NCBI RefSeq assembly: GCF_002995495.1
Contig: NZ_PVZV01000001.1
Coordinates: forward strand, 248,001-312,000
DNA length: 64,000 nt
Source of the DNA: Actinocorallia populi
Lineage (GTDB): Bacteria; Actinomycetota; Actinomycetes; Streptosporangiales; Streptosporangiaceae
Direction: 5' to 3'
How positions within the stretch are numbered: the first letter of the stretch is position 1; every line of letters starts with the position of its first letter. Both the position numbers and the translations under genes were made by a program. Of the stretch, positions 8,695-17,499 are shown in pieces. The notes below the pieces were generated by a model that searched no databases, was not told where the DNA came from, and saw only the letters and a program-made list of their open reading frames with translations.

Positions 8695-9752
8695 CCACGC
8701 ACGAACCAGAGATCATCGCGGCCACCGACCTGTGCGGCCCCGACGGCCGGCTGAACCCCGCCGCCGCGGGCTGGTCGCGCACCCCGCTGCACCGCGCCAA
8801 CCTGAGCGGCTGGGGCCGGACGAAGCGCTGGGAGTACTGGTGCGTCACCTCCCCGACCCACCTGGTCGCGGTGACCGTCAGCGACCTCGACTTCATGGCC
8901 CTCAACTCGTTCTACGTCCTGGAGTACGCGCGGGACGGGCGGCCCGCCGTCGAGTTCGACCGCACCGCGCTGGTCCCCTTCGGCCGCGGGGTCTCCCTGC
9001 CGGAGGGCATCGCCGGAAGCGGCGGCCCGTACGGCGGCGACGTGGTGGTCGGCCCGGAGAAGCCCGTCGGAGGCCAGGTGCGGGTCTCGCTCACCCACGA
9101 ACAGGGCGGCACCCGCCTGCGGGCGCGCGCGGTGTCCCCCGACAGGCGCCCCGTCGAGCTGGACGTCTTCGCCGCGCTGCCGGAAGGCCACGAGACCCTC
9201 AGCGTCGTGGTCCCCTGGGACGAGAAGCGCTTCCAGTTCACCTCCAAGCACACCGCGCGCCCGGCCTCCGGCAGCCTGCGCGTCGGCGACCGCGTCCTGC
9301 CCTTCGCCGAGGACTCCTGGGCGACCCTCGACCACGGCCGAGGCCGCTGGCCCCGCAGCATCACCTGGAACTGGGGCGCCGCCTCCGGCACCACGGACGG
9401 CCGCACCGTGGGCCTGCAGTTCGGCGGCAAATGGACCGACGGCACGGGCGCCACGGAGAACGCCCTGTGCGTCGACGGCCGCCTCGACAAGATCGGCTCC
9501 CCGATCGACTGGCACTACGACCCCGCCGACTTCATGCGCCCCTGGACCCTGCGCACCGCGGACTCCGACCAGGTCGACCTGACCTTCACCCCGTTCCACG
9601 ACCGCCGCACCCGCACCGAGGCCGTGCTCATGGCGAACAACGCCGACCAGTGCTTCGGCCACTACTCCGGTCGCATCAGGACCGACTCCGGCGAGACCAT
9701 CCGGATCGAAGACCTCCTCGGCTGGGCCGAGGAGGTCCACATGCGCTGGTGA
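8691..9752 (+). CDS. DUF2804 family protein
   Basis: 353 residues, usual length for DUF2804 (PF10974). Recognisable blocks include TKRWEYWCVTSP (about 44-55), SITWNWGAASG (about 223-233) and KWTDGTGATENA (about 244-255). The fold is expected to be all-beta. The function of the family is unknown; a lipid- or carotenoid-like ligand-binding role has been suggested for related all-beta proteins, which is inference only. Translationally coupled to TetR by a GTGA overlap, so it is probably under the same control. Confidence 0.75.
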   Translation: MTTHEPEIIAATDLCGPDGRLNPAAAGWSRTPLHRANLSGWGRTKRWEYWCVTSPTHLVAVTVSDLDFMALNSFYVLEYARDGRPAVEFDRTALVPFGRGVSLPEGIAGSGGPYGGDVVVGPEKPVGGQVRVSLTHEQGGTRLRARAVSPDRRPVELDVFAALPEGHETLSVVVPWDEKRFQFTSKHTARPASGSLRVGDRVLPFAEDSWATLDHGRGRWPRSITWNWGAASGTTDGRTVGLQFGGKWTDGTGATENALCVDGRLDKIGSPIDWHYDPADFMRPWTLRTADSDQVDLTFTPFHDRRTRTEAVLMANNADQCFGHYSGRIRTDSGETIRIEDLLGWAEEVHMRW

Positions 9753-9775
9753 TCCGGCCGGCGGTGCGCCCCGGG

Positions 9776-10426
9776 TCAGGAGGTGGTCGCGGTGACCTTG
9801 ATCGCGGGGTTGAACTTGAGCGCGCCGTCGAACGCGATGGTCTCCCCCTCGGTCAGCATCCCCTGGCAGTAGGGCTCCTGACCTTCGGGCGTCCCGAGCC
9901 TGGTCTGGGCGGTCGTGGTCTTCAGGGTGGAGGTGGCGTTGGAGTAGGTCCCCGCCACGGACTGGACGAAGAAGGCACAGGTGGCGCCGGCACCCACCTG
10001 GCTGAACATGTAGGCCGGGGTCGCGGGCGTCATCCCGCTGTGGGTGACCGTGGTCGTCCCCGTCGCGGCGTTGAAACCGGTGGCCCTGAAATAGCTGGGC
10101 CCCACCATGACGCCCAGCATCCCGGCCCATTCTTCTCCACCGGCGCCGGTGCAGGAAATCCGGTGGTAAGAAGTGAACTTCCCCAGGTGCTGGCCGGAGG
10201 TCGTGGACTGGCTCTTCATCTCGCCTATGAGCGGGACATTCGCGCAGGTGAAGAGCGTCCGGCCGGCGGAGTTCTTCACCGTCAGCGGACCCGACGTGGT
10301 GAAGGCGCCGTCGGCATGGGGGTTGACGACCTTCCAGGTCGTGGCCGCGGCCTGCACGGGAGCAGCCTGCGCCCCCAGTGCGAGCAGCGAGGACAGGGCC
10401 AGCAGCGACATGGTCTTCTTGCTCAT
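9776..10426 (-). CDS. Secreted protein of unknown function, 216 aa
   Basis: Sec signal peptide at residues about 1-27 (MSKKTMSLLALSSLLALGAQ, cleavage near VQAA). The mature part is rich in Thr/Ser/Gly, likely beta-sheet, and holds four or more cysteines (FTCANV, ISCTGAG, ATCAFF, PYCQGM) that could form disulfides. I do not recognise a catalytic motif. A good ribosome site (GGAGTGATC) lies just ahead of the ATG. The upstream region has ATACCCG repeats that may be an operator. Seems monocistronic. Confidence 0.75.
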   Translation of the reverse strand: MSKKTMSLLALSSLLALGAQAAPVQAAATTWKVVNPHADGAFTTSGPLTVKNSAGRTLFTCANVPLIGEMKSQSTTSGQHLGKFTSYHRISCTGAGGEEWAGMLGVMVGPSYFRATGFNAATGTTTVTHSGMTPATPAYMFSQVGAGATCAFFVQSVAGTYSNATSTLKTTTAQTRLGTPEGQEPYCQGMLTEGETIAFDGALKFNPAIKVTATTS

Positions 10427-10556
10427 GGGATCACTCCTCCGCCCGCTCCCGCGGGTGTCCGACGATCAGGCTCTGCAGGGAACCTAGATCACGGGGAGCG
10501 GAAAACAAAGGTCTGATTTCTATTTTTCAATGCCGTCCCGAATCGCGTCCCGCAAT

Positions 10557-10597
10557 ATACCCGACGGGTATCGAGGCCACTCCGCCCGACATACCCG
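10557..10597. promoter_or_regulatory. ATACCCG repeats upstream of secreted-protein gene
   Basis: The 15-base palindrome ATACCCG-A-CGGGTAT lies at 10557-10571 and a third ATACCCG copy at 10591-10597, about 130-170 bases ahead of the secreted-protein start. On the minus strand the palindrome overlaps a TATATT sequence. Candidate regulator site; the rest of the 430-base gap (10427-10858) shows no gene. Confidence 0.4.
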
Positions 10598-10751
10598 TTC
10601 CGTCATCCGGCCGCTCGGGGGAACGGGCGGCGGATTCGAGAATGCTCCCGGCCGCCAAGGGCTTTCATCCTTTTGTGAAAACAGGACGGCCTCCGGCGGA
10701 ACCGACGCGATCCTCCCCTGACCCGTGAGCCGACCGGCCTGAAACGCCGGG

Positions 10752-10787
10752 AGGCCCGGCTCCGGACCCATGCCCCGAGCCGGGCCT
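10752..10787. terminator. Intrinsic terminator hairpin
   Basis: AGGCCCGGCTC (10752-10762) pairs with GAGCCGGGCCT (10777-10787), an 11-bp stem. It lies about 70 bases beyond the stop of the SapA-like gene on the minus strand. The stem is almost the same as the one behind the tRNA-Gly gene near 28 kb, so this stem type recurs in the genome. Confidence 0.7.
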
Positions 10788-10858
10788 TCGCGCAGGGAGC
10801 GGAGCACTCCCGTCAGCCGATCCGGCCGACGGGTCGTGCGCCGTGCCCCGCCGGGTGT

Positions 10859-11257
10859 TCAGCCGCAGTGCTCGAAACCGCTGTACCACCACTGGTTGTT
10901 GGTGCCGCCGCCCCACTTGACGCACTGGCCCGCGGCGCTCGCCCGGGTCGGCCCGGCGTAGTAGGAGTAGTCGTCGACGTCGGTGAGCGGGGACTTGTTC
11001 TGGACCTGGAGGTAGGTACCGGTGCGGGTGGGGGTGCCGACGGAGGTCGTCTTGACCGTCACCACGCAGTTGCGGCCGGCCGAGCCGCTGTAGAGCAGGT
11101 AGACGACCGAGCCCTTGAGGGTCTGGGAGTCGATGATGCCGTACCCGGAGCCGCAGACGGCGGCGGGGCTGGTCGCCGCCACGGCCGGAGTCGCGGTACC
11201 CGCGACGGCCGCGGCGAGGGTTCCGGCGGCGAATACGGAGAAAAGTGCCTTCTTCAA
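10859..11257 (-). CDS. Spore-associated protein A-like secreted protein
   Basis: 132 residues with a Sec signal peptide (about 1-28, ending PAVAA). The mature domain begins VCGSGYGIIDSQTL and contains VYLLYSG, NCVVTVKTTS, YYAGPTRA and CVKWGG, a pattern I recognise from the SapA family of small proteins released from Streptomyces spores. Four cysteines are spaced for two disulfides. Function of the family is unknown. Monocistronic, followed by a clear terminator. Confidence 0.72.
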   Translation of the reverse strand: MKKALFSVFAAGTLAAAVAGTATPAVAATSPAAVCGSGYGIIDSQTLKGSVVYLLYSGSAGRNCVVTVKTTSVGTPTRTGTYLQVQNKSPLTDVDDYSYYAGPTRASAAGQCVKWGGGTNNQWWYSGFEHCG

Positions 11258-11312
11258 GAGCGTGCGCCTTTCGTCTCCCGGACGGACACCGGGCTGGCAA
11301 CGATCTTGATTC

Positions 11313-11329
11313 GCGGGAGTGAATCCCGC
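11313..11329. promoter_or_regulatory. Inverted repeat between divergent genes
   Basis: GCGGGA-GTGAA-TCCCGC, 6+6 with a five-base spacer, in the 177-base space between the divergent SapA-like and DUF6891 genes. Possible operator; position is the only evidence. Confidence 0.3.
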
Positions 11330-11434
11330 ATGAACCGGCGGAGGCGGTCTTCACCGATCTTGGTTGCCCCACCATGAACGATCTTGAACCCATTCACCGG
11401 CAAACCGTCCCACCCGTCCGTGATACTCACCCGC

Positions 11435-12340
11435 ATGGTCACGGATCCACGCGAACTCATCAGATTCCATCTCGCCCTGGGGCAGGACGGCCACGGTGCC
11501 CTCCTGAGCCGCTGCAAGGACCACCTGGGAGATTCCACCGACGTCACGCCGATCGTCGCCGAGGAGTTCGCGTCCTACCTGGACGACCAGCGCACCTGGC
11601 CCGACGTCCTCGACTCCGACCGGCTGCTGCGCGCGTTCGGTGACCTGAACACCGCCGGCATCGTCGCCCGCACCGATTTCACCTGCTGCCTGGCCTGCGG
11701 AACGGACGAGATCCACGGCGAGGTCCCCGACGGCCTGGAACGCCGCGGCTACGTCTTCGCCCACCGCCAGGACATGGAGAGCGCCGCCGCCGGTCTCGGC
11801 TGCCACCTGGCCTTCGGCACCTTCGGCGCCGCCACGACCCGCGAGATCGGCGAGGAGGTCGTCACGGCGCTCCGCACCCACGGCCTCGCCCCCGACTGGA
11901 ACGGCGAACCCGCCGTCCGCATTCACGTCCCCCTGACCTGGCGCCGCCGCCGCTTCGGCCACCTCGCCGCCTGGCCGGGCGGGCCCGGTCCCGAGGACAC
12001 GGCCCCGCACCCCCTGCACGTCTTCTACAGCGGTTACCAGAACCGCGTGGAGAACGCCGAAGTCCCCATGTCACTTGCCGAAGCCAGGAACGTCCTCCTG
12101 GAACTGCCCCCCTACGAAGGCAACTTCGCCGGGTTCGTAGGCCGCTCCGAAGGCTGCGTGCAGGTCGCGTGGACGCGGGACGGAGACCTCTCGCTGGACT
12201 CCCCCGACCCCGAGAACCGCTGCTTCCGCCGCCGCAACGTGACCATGGCCGAGGCCGAGAAGATGATCACGATCCTCGCCGACGAAGACCGCGTCGCCAT
12301 CGACGAACTGGGCGGCCTGACCATCGAGCCCTGGTCCTGA
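11435..12340 (+). CDS. DUF6891-like protein
   Basis: About 301 residues from ATG 11435 (MVTDPRELIRFHLALG); an upstream in-frame ATG at 11384 is less likely. Blocks DFTCCLACGTDEI (paired cysteines near residue 85), YVFAHRQDMESA and LHVFYSGY match my memory of the uncharacterised actinobacterial DUF6891 family. Soluble; no signal peptide. The C-terminal 90 residues look like a separate small domain (YEGNFAGFVGRSEGCVQVAW). Function unknown. Confidence 0.6.
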   Translation: MVTDPRELIRFHLALGQDGHGALLSRCKDHLGDSTDVTPIVAEEFASYLDDQRTWPDVLDSDRLLRAFGDLNTAGIVARTDFTCCLACGTDEIHGEVPDGLERRGYVFAHRQDMESAAAGLGCHLAFGTFGAATTREIGEEVVTALRTHGLAPDWNGEPAVRIHVPLTWRRRRFGHLAAWPGGPGPEDTAPHPLHVFYSGYQNRVENAEVPMSLAEARNVLLELPPYEGNFAGFVGRSEGCVQVAWTRDGDLSLDSPDPENRCFRRRNVTMAEAEKMITILADEDRVAIDELGGLTIEPWS

Positions 12341-12486
12341 TCGCGCGTTCCGCCCTCGGCCGTCTCCTCGCCGGAGGCGTGCGCGTGCCGCTTCGAGACG
12401 CTCGCGGTGGTCCGGCATGGAGATCTCCACGGGCCGGGTCTCCAGCTGTCCCAGGACGCCGGAAGACGTTCCGCTCGTACGGACGC

Positions 12487-12520
12487 AACGGGACCACGCC
12501 GATCCCGGCGTGGTCCCGTT
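12487..12520. terminator. Bidirectional terminator
   Basis: AACGGGACCACGCCG (12487-12501), loop ATCC, CGGCGTGGTCCCGTT (12506-12520): a perfect 15-bp stem between the convergent DUF6891 and serine-hydrolase genes, well placed to end both transcripts. Confidence 0.85.
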
Positions 12521-12566
12521 CGTGTCCTATCTGCTGCGTGACGGTGCGGGTTCCCTTTCGAAGTGT

Positions 12567-13670
12567 TCAAGCCGTCGGCTGGGCCGCTTCGTTGGTCTGT
12601 CCGCTGCCGAATACTTCCTGGACGAGGCGCTGGGTGGCTTCCTGGAATGCCGGGCCGAGGGAGAGGTCGGCGTCGTCCACGTAGTTCAGTGCGGCGGTCA
12701 GGGTGGTGGCCCCGTCGGGGGTGGTGTACATCAGTGCGGCGTGGCCGGAGATGCCGCCGTTGTGGGTGATGAGGGTGCCGCCGCCGTTGGGCTGGACGAA
12801 CACTCCCAGGCCGTAGCCGGCCTTGTCCTCGGGGGTGAGCATCTCGGCCAGCAGCCCGGCGGGCAGCAGGCGGCCGCCCACCAGGGCGGTGATGAAGGTC
12901 TGCAGGTCCCGGGTGGTGGAGATCATGTCGCCGCCGCTGGAGATCCAGGACGGGTTCTGACGCGTGACGTCCACGGTCCGGGTCTGGCCGTCTTGTTCGT
13001 AGCGGTAGTAGGCGTGGGCGTGCGGGCCGGGGATCTGCGGGCAGTCGGGCACCACGGTGCCCGTCAGGCCGAGGGGCTCCAGGATGAGGCGCTGCATCTC
13101 CTGGGCGATCGTGCGGCCGGTGACCTTCTCGATCAGCAGCCGGGCCAGCACGTAGTTGGTGTTGGCATAGCTCCAGTCCGTGCCCGGCGCGAACCGCGCG
13201 GGCTTGGACAGCGCCAGCTCCACCAGCTCCTGCGGCCGGTAGACGCGCAGGCGGTCTTGCACCCATTCCCGCCCCGACCACACGATCCCGGGCACGAAGT
13301 CGGGGTAGTAGTCACCGGTGAAGTTGAACACCCCGCTGGTGTGCTGCAACAGCATCCGCACCGTGATCCGCTCGTCCAGCCCGAACCCCGGCAGATAACC
13401 CGCCACCGAATCCTCCAGAGCGATCCGGCCTTTGGCCACCAGCTGCAACACCACCGTCGCGGTGAACGTCTTGGTGTTACTACCGATCCGCACATGCCCC
13501 TCGACCGGCGGCGGCGCATCCCCGCCCAGCTCGGCCGCCCCGGCACTGCCGGCCCACTCGCCGTGCTCGTCACGCACCCGCAGCGACATCCCGACGAAAC
13601 CTGAATCGACGATCTCCTGGATGACCTTCTGCAGTTCGGGGCGGTCCTGACCGTTGGTGGTGGCGGACAT
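12567..13670 (-). CDS. Serine hydrolase, class C beta-lactamase / D,D-peptidase-like
   Basis: About 367 residues. The SxxK motif is SNTK in RIGSNTKTFTATV (about residue 63), the second motif YANTNY (Tyr-x-Asn), and HNGGISGH replaces the usual KTG, as in esterase/D-aminopeptidase members. No signal peptide is visible, so it is probably cytoplasmic, pointing to esterase or peptidase activity rather than antibiotic resistance. Start: ATG 13670 has AAGGAG nine bases ahead; ATG 13676 is closer to that site. The substrate cannot be told from sequence. Confidence 0.82.
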   Translation of the reverse strand: MSATTNGQDRPELQKVIQEIVDSGFVGMSLRVRDEHGEWAGSAGAAELGGDAPPPVEGHVRIGSNTKTFTATVVLQLVAKGRIALEDSVAGYLPGFGLDERITVRMLLQHTSGVFNFTGDYYPDFVPGIVWSGREWVQDRLRVYRPQELVELALSKPARFAPGTDWSYANTNYVLARLLIEKVTGRTIAQEMQRLILEPLGLTGTVVPDCPQIPGPHAHAYYRYEQDGQTRTVDVTRQNPSWISSGGDMISTTRDLQTFITALVGGRLLPAGLLAEMLTPEDKAGYGLGVFVQPNGGGTLITHNGGISGHAALMYTTPDGATTLTAALNYVDDADLSLGPAFQEATQRLVQEVFGSGQTNEAAQPTA

Positions 13671-13759
13671 GATCATGTACTCCTTCACATCTGTGACGAA
13701 CGTCCATCGCATGGACGGCTGGTGGAAAGCGGTCCCGTGCCGGGGGCACGCGGGTGCGG

Positions 13760-14425
13760 TCAGAGGCTGCGGGCGGTGATGTCGCCGTAGGCGGTGGTGG
13801 CCTGGATGGCGAGCCCGGCGGCGGCGCCTTCGGTGTTCCTGAGGGCGTTGGTGATCCGGCCGTAGGAGGTGCCGGCGTCCAGGGTCGCCGAGACACCGGG
13901 AGCGGCGCCGACCGTCAGGTCGCCCGCCTGGGTGTCGAGCACGAGCGTTCCGCGCACGGCTTCGGTGACGCGGATGTCGCCCTTGGCGGTGCGGATCTGC
14001 CCGGGGCCGTCGAGGCGGCTGATGTGGACGTCACCGGCTTCGACGGCGATACGGGCGCCGGCGGCCTCGTCGATCTCGATCCAGCCGTGGGCGTTCTCGT
14101 AGTCGATCTCGCCGAGCCGTCCCACGACCCGGAACTCGGCGCTGGCCGTCCTGGCCCTCAGGGCGGAGCCGGCGGGCAGGCGGACGGTCACCTCGACCGA
14201 CCCCGAGGACCCGAGGAGCCGGTCGGCGGCCGGGTCCTCGATCCGCAGGACGCCCTCGCCGTACTCGACGCGGATCCGCTCCGCGGCCTTCACGTCACGA
14301 CCCCGGGAAGGATCGGCGGGACGCACCTCGACCGTGGTGTCCGCCCGGTCGTCGGCGATGAGCTGGATGCGCCCGGCGGGGACGTCCAGGACGGTGGAGA
14401 TCGGGGTGGGGGTGGGGAACCGCAT
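13760..14425 (-). CDS. DUF4097-type beta-helical protein
   Basis: 221 residues from ATG 14425, which has GGAGG six bases ahead. The body repeats short beta-strand units (SAEFRVVGRLGEIDYENAHG, IAVEAGDVHISRL, IRTAKGDIRV, LVLDTQAGDLTVG, TSYGRITNAL) typical of DUF4097/DUF4098 right-handed beta-solenoid domains. No signal peptide or membrane segment. In actinomycetes such genes often sit next to a repressor or ABC exporter, but neither is here. The upstream region is unusually palindrome-rich and A/T-rich. Function unknown. Confidence 0.72.
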   Translation of the reverse strand: MRFPTPTPISTVLDVPAGRIQLIADDRADTTVEVRPADPSRGRDVKAAERIRVEYGEGVLRIEDPAADRLLGSSGSVEVTVRLPAGSALRARTASAEFRVVGRLGEIDYENAHGWIEIDEAAGARIAVEAGDVHISRLDGPGQIRTAKGDIRVTEAVRGTLVLDTQAGDLTVGAAPGVSATLDAGTSYGRITNALRNTEGAAAGLAIQATTAYGDITARSL

Positions 14426-14500
14426 CGTGGCCTCCTGCGCCTCGTCGTTTCTGACATCGCAAACGCTACGTTGCTTTCCAAAATTAGGCAAGGAGTTCAT

Positions 14501-14592
14501 TGCGTAAAAACTACGTTTACGCAGGTAGAAGCAAGCATATTGTTGCAACAGTCTCGAAACTAACGCAACGATCACCACCGATCCGTTGCAAC
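14501..14592. promoter_or_regulatory. Palindrome cluster upstream of DUF4097 gene
   Basis: TGCGTAAA (14501-14508) and TTTACGCA (14516-14523) form an 8+8 inverted repeat. TGTTGCAACA (14541-14550) and GTTGCAAC (14585-14592) are perfect palindromes, and GCAACG/CGTTGC elements recur between and before them (for example TACGTTGC at 14467-14474). The stretch is A/T-rich compared with its neighbours. It is probably a regulator-binding region for the DUF4097 gene. Confidence 0.5.
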
Positions 14593-14930
14593 ACATTGGG
14601 AGTGAACGCTATGGCGGAGACCTCGGGGAGCACCCAGGGAAGCGATACCGTCCGCAGCAGCCCGAACCGGCCGGTCCCAAGACCGACGGGCTTCTCGTGG
14701 ACCTCTGGCGGGTCGGCACCGGCGAGTCCGGCAAGGGCACCGTCGCCCTCGACGGCCCCGGCTGGTTCACCGCCCGCGTCGCTCCCGGCGGCCCGGCCGA
14801 CGGAGGACCACCCGTCACCGGCCGTCCGGTGCCGAACTACGGCACCCGGGCCCTCGCAGGCTGCCCCCGTGATCTCCGTGGCCGCGACCACCCGCGGCTT
14901 CCGCTCATCCGTCCACGCACCCGCCGAGGG
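14593..14930 (+). other. Degenerate coding remnant or non-coding gap
   Basis: No clean gene. One plus-strand reading frame (about 14655-14850) shows strong G/C third positions and a plausible protein stretch (TDGLLVDLWRVGTGE, then VALDGPGWFTARVAP), but it lacks a convincing start and runs on into the antisense of the DUF4303 gene. It may be the remains of a small gene. I do not recognise the family. Confidence 0.3.
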
Positions 14931-15494
14931 TCAGGCCTCCTCGAGCCGCCGCAGGTACTCGGCCAGTTCGGGGACCGTCGGCAGCACCCGCGGGTCGACG
15001 CTCTCCCGGATCAGGCCGGCCTCCTCGTCCCCGCGCTGCCCTTCGAGAACGGCGACGACGAATCCGGACGGAAGCGAGCGGTGGACGCCGCCCCGGCGCG
15101 CTGTGGCGGTCATCGCCCTGCAGACCTTGGCCATCGCGGCGTCGTGCGCCTCCTCGAGCGCGCTCAACGCCGCGTCCTGCTCGGCCTCGGTGGCAGCGGA
15201 CGCCAGGTACTCCTCGGTGAGCCGGCGGTACCAGGGCGACATCGCGCCGCTCGCGGCGTCCAGGACGTCCCACCCCCACTCCGACGGGACGAACCGCGTC
15301 GAGTACCCGCCGTCCTCGCGTACCGCCGCCTCGGTGTTGGCGGCCAGAGCAGGCGAAAGGATCTGGACGTCGTCCATGTAGAAGAGATGGAAGGCCGCGG
15401 CGTACAGCCGCTCGCCTGGACATGCCTCCGCGAGACCGCTCAGAACGCGGCATCCGTGGTCATGCCATGCCGTCTCGAAGGCGCCCCAGTCCAT
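14931..15494 (-). CDS. DUF4303-like protein
   Basis: 187 residues, soluble. The N-terminal FETAWHDHGCRVLSGLAEAC and FYMDDVQILSPALAANTEA with RFVPSEWGWD (about residues 66-75) match the DUF4303 pattern; some members of this SMI1/SUKH-associated group act as immunity-like proteins, but no toxin gene is visible here. Divergent from the WD40 kinase gene across about 125 bases. Function not known. Confidence 0.6.
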   Translation of the reverse strand: MDWGAFETAWHDHGCRVLSGLAEACPGERLYAAAFHLFYMDDVQILSPALAANTEAAVREDGGYSTRFVPSEWGWDVLDAASGAMSPWYRRLTEEYLASAATEAEQDAALSALEEAHDAAMAKVCRAMTATARRGGVHRSLPSGFVVAVLEGQRGDEEAGLIRESVDPRVLPTVPELAEYLRRLEEA

Positions 15495-15620
15495 CGCCGC
15501 ATGCTACTCCGGACCTTTCAGCGAAATCCGGTTCTCCTTCTCGCGGACGGTGCTTCCTGAAAAGATCCATCGAATGCCCGGCTGCGGCGTCTCCGTCCGC
15601 CCCGGGGGATCGGAGGCGAC

Positions 15621-17360
<1,740 letters not shown>

Positions 17361-17499
17361 CCACGTCCTCGCCGTCTCCTCCACCGGGAACCCGCCGAAC
17401 GGTCTGCCCGGCAGGCCCCCCAGCGCTTCGCCCACACCACCCGGAGCAGACCGGCGACAGGATTTGTAAGCTGCGTATGGGTGCGGCTCATCAGCGGTC

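Noticed and set aside
12567-13670. Antibiotic-inactivating beta-lactamase
   Set aside because: Motifs fit serine hydrolases, but there is no signal peptide and HNG replaces KTG, so esterase or peptidase function is more likely.
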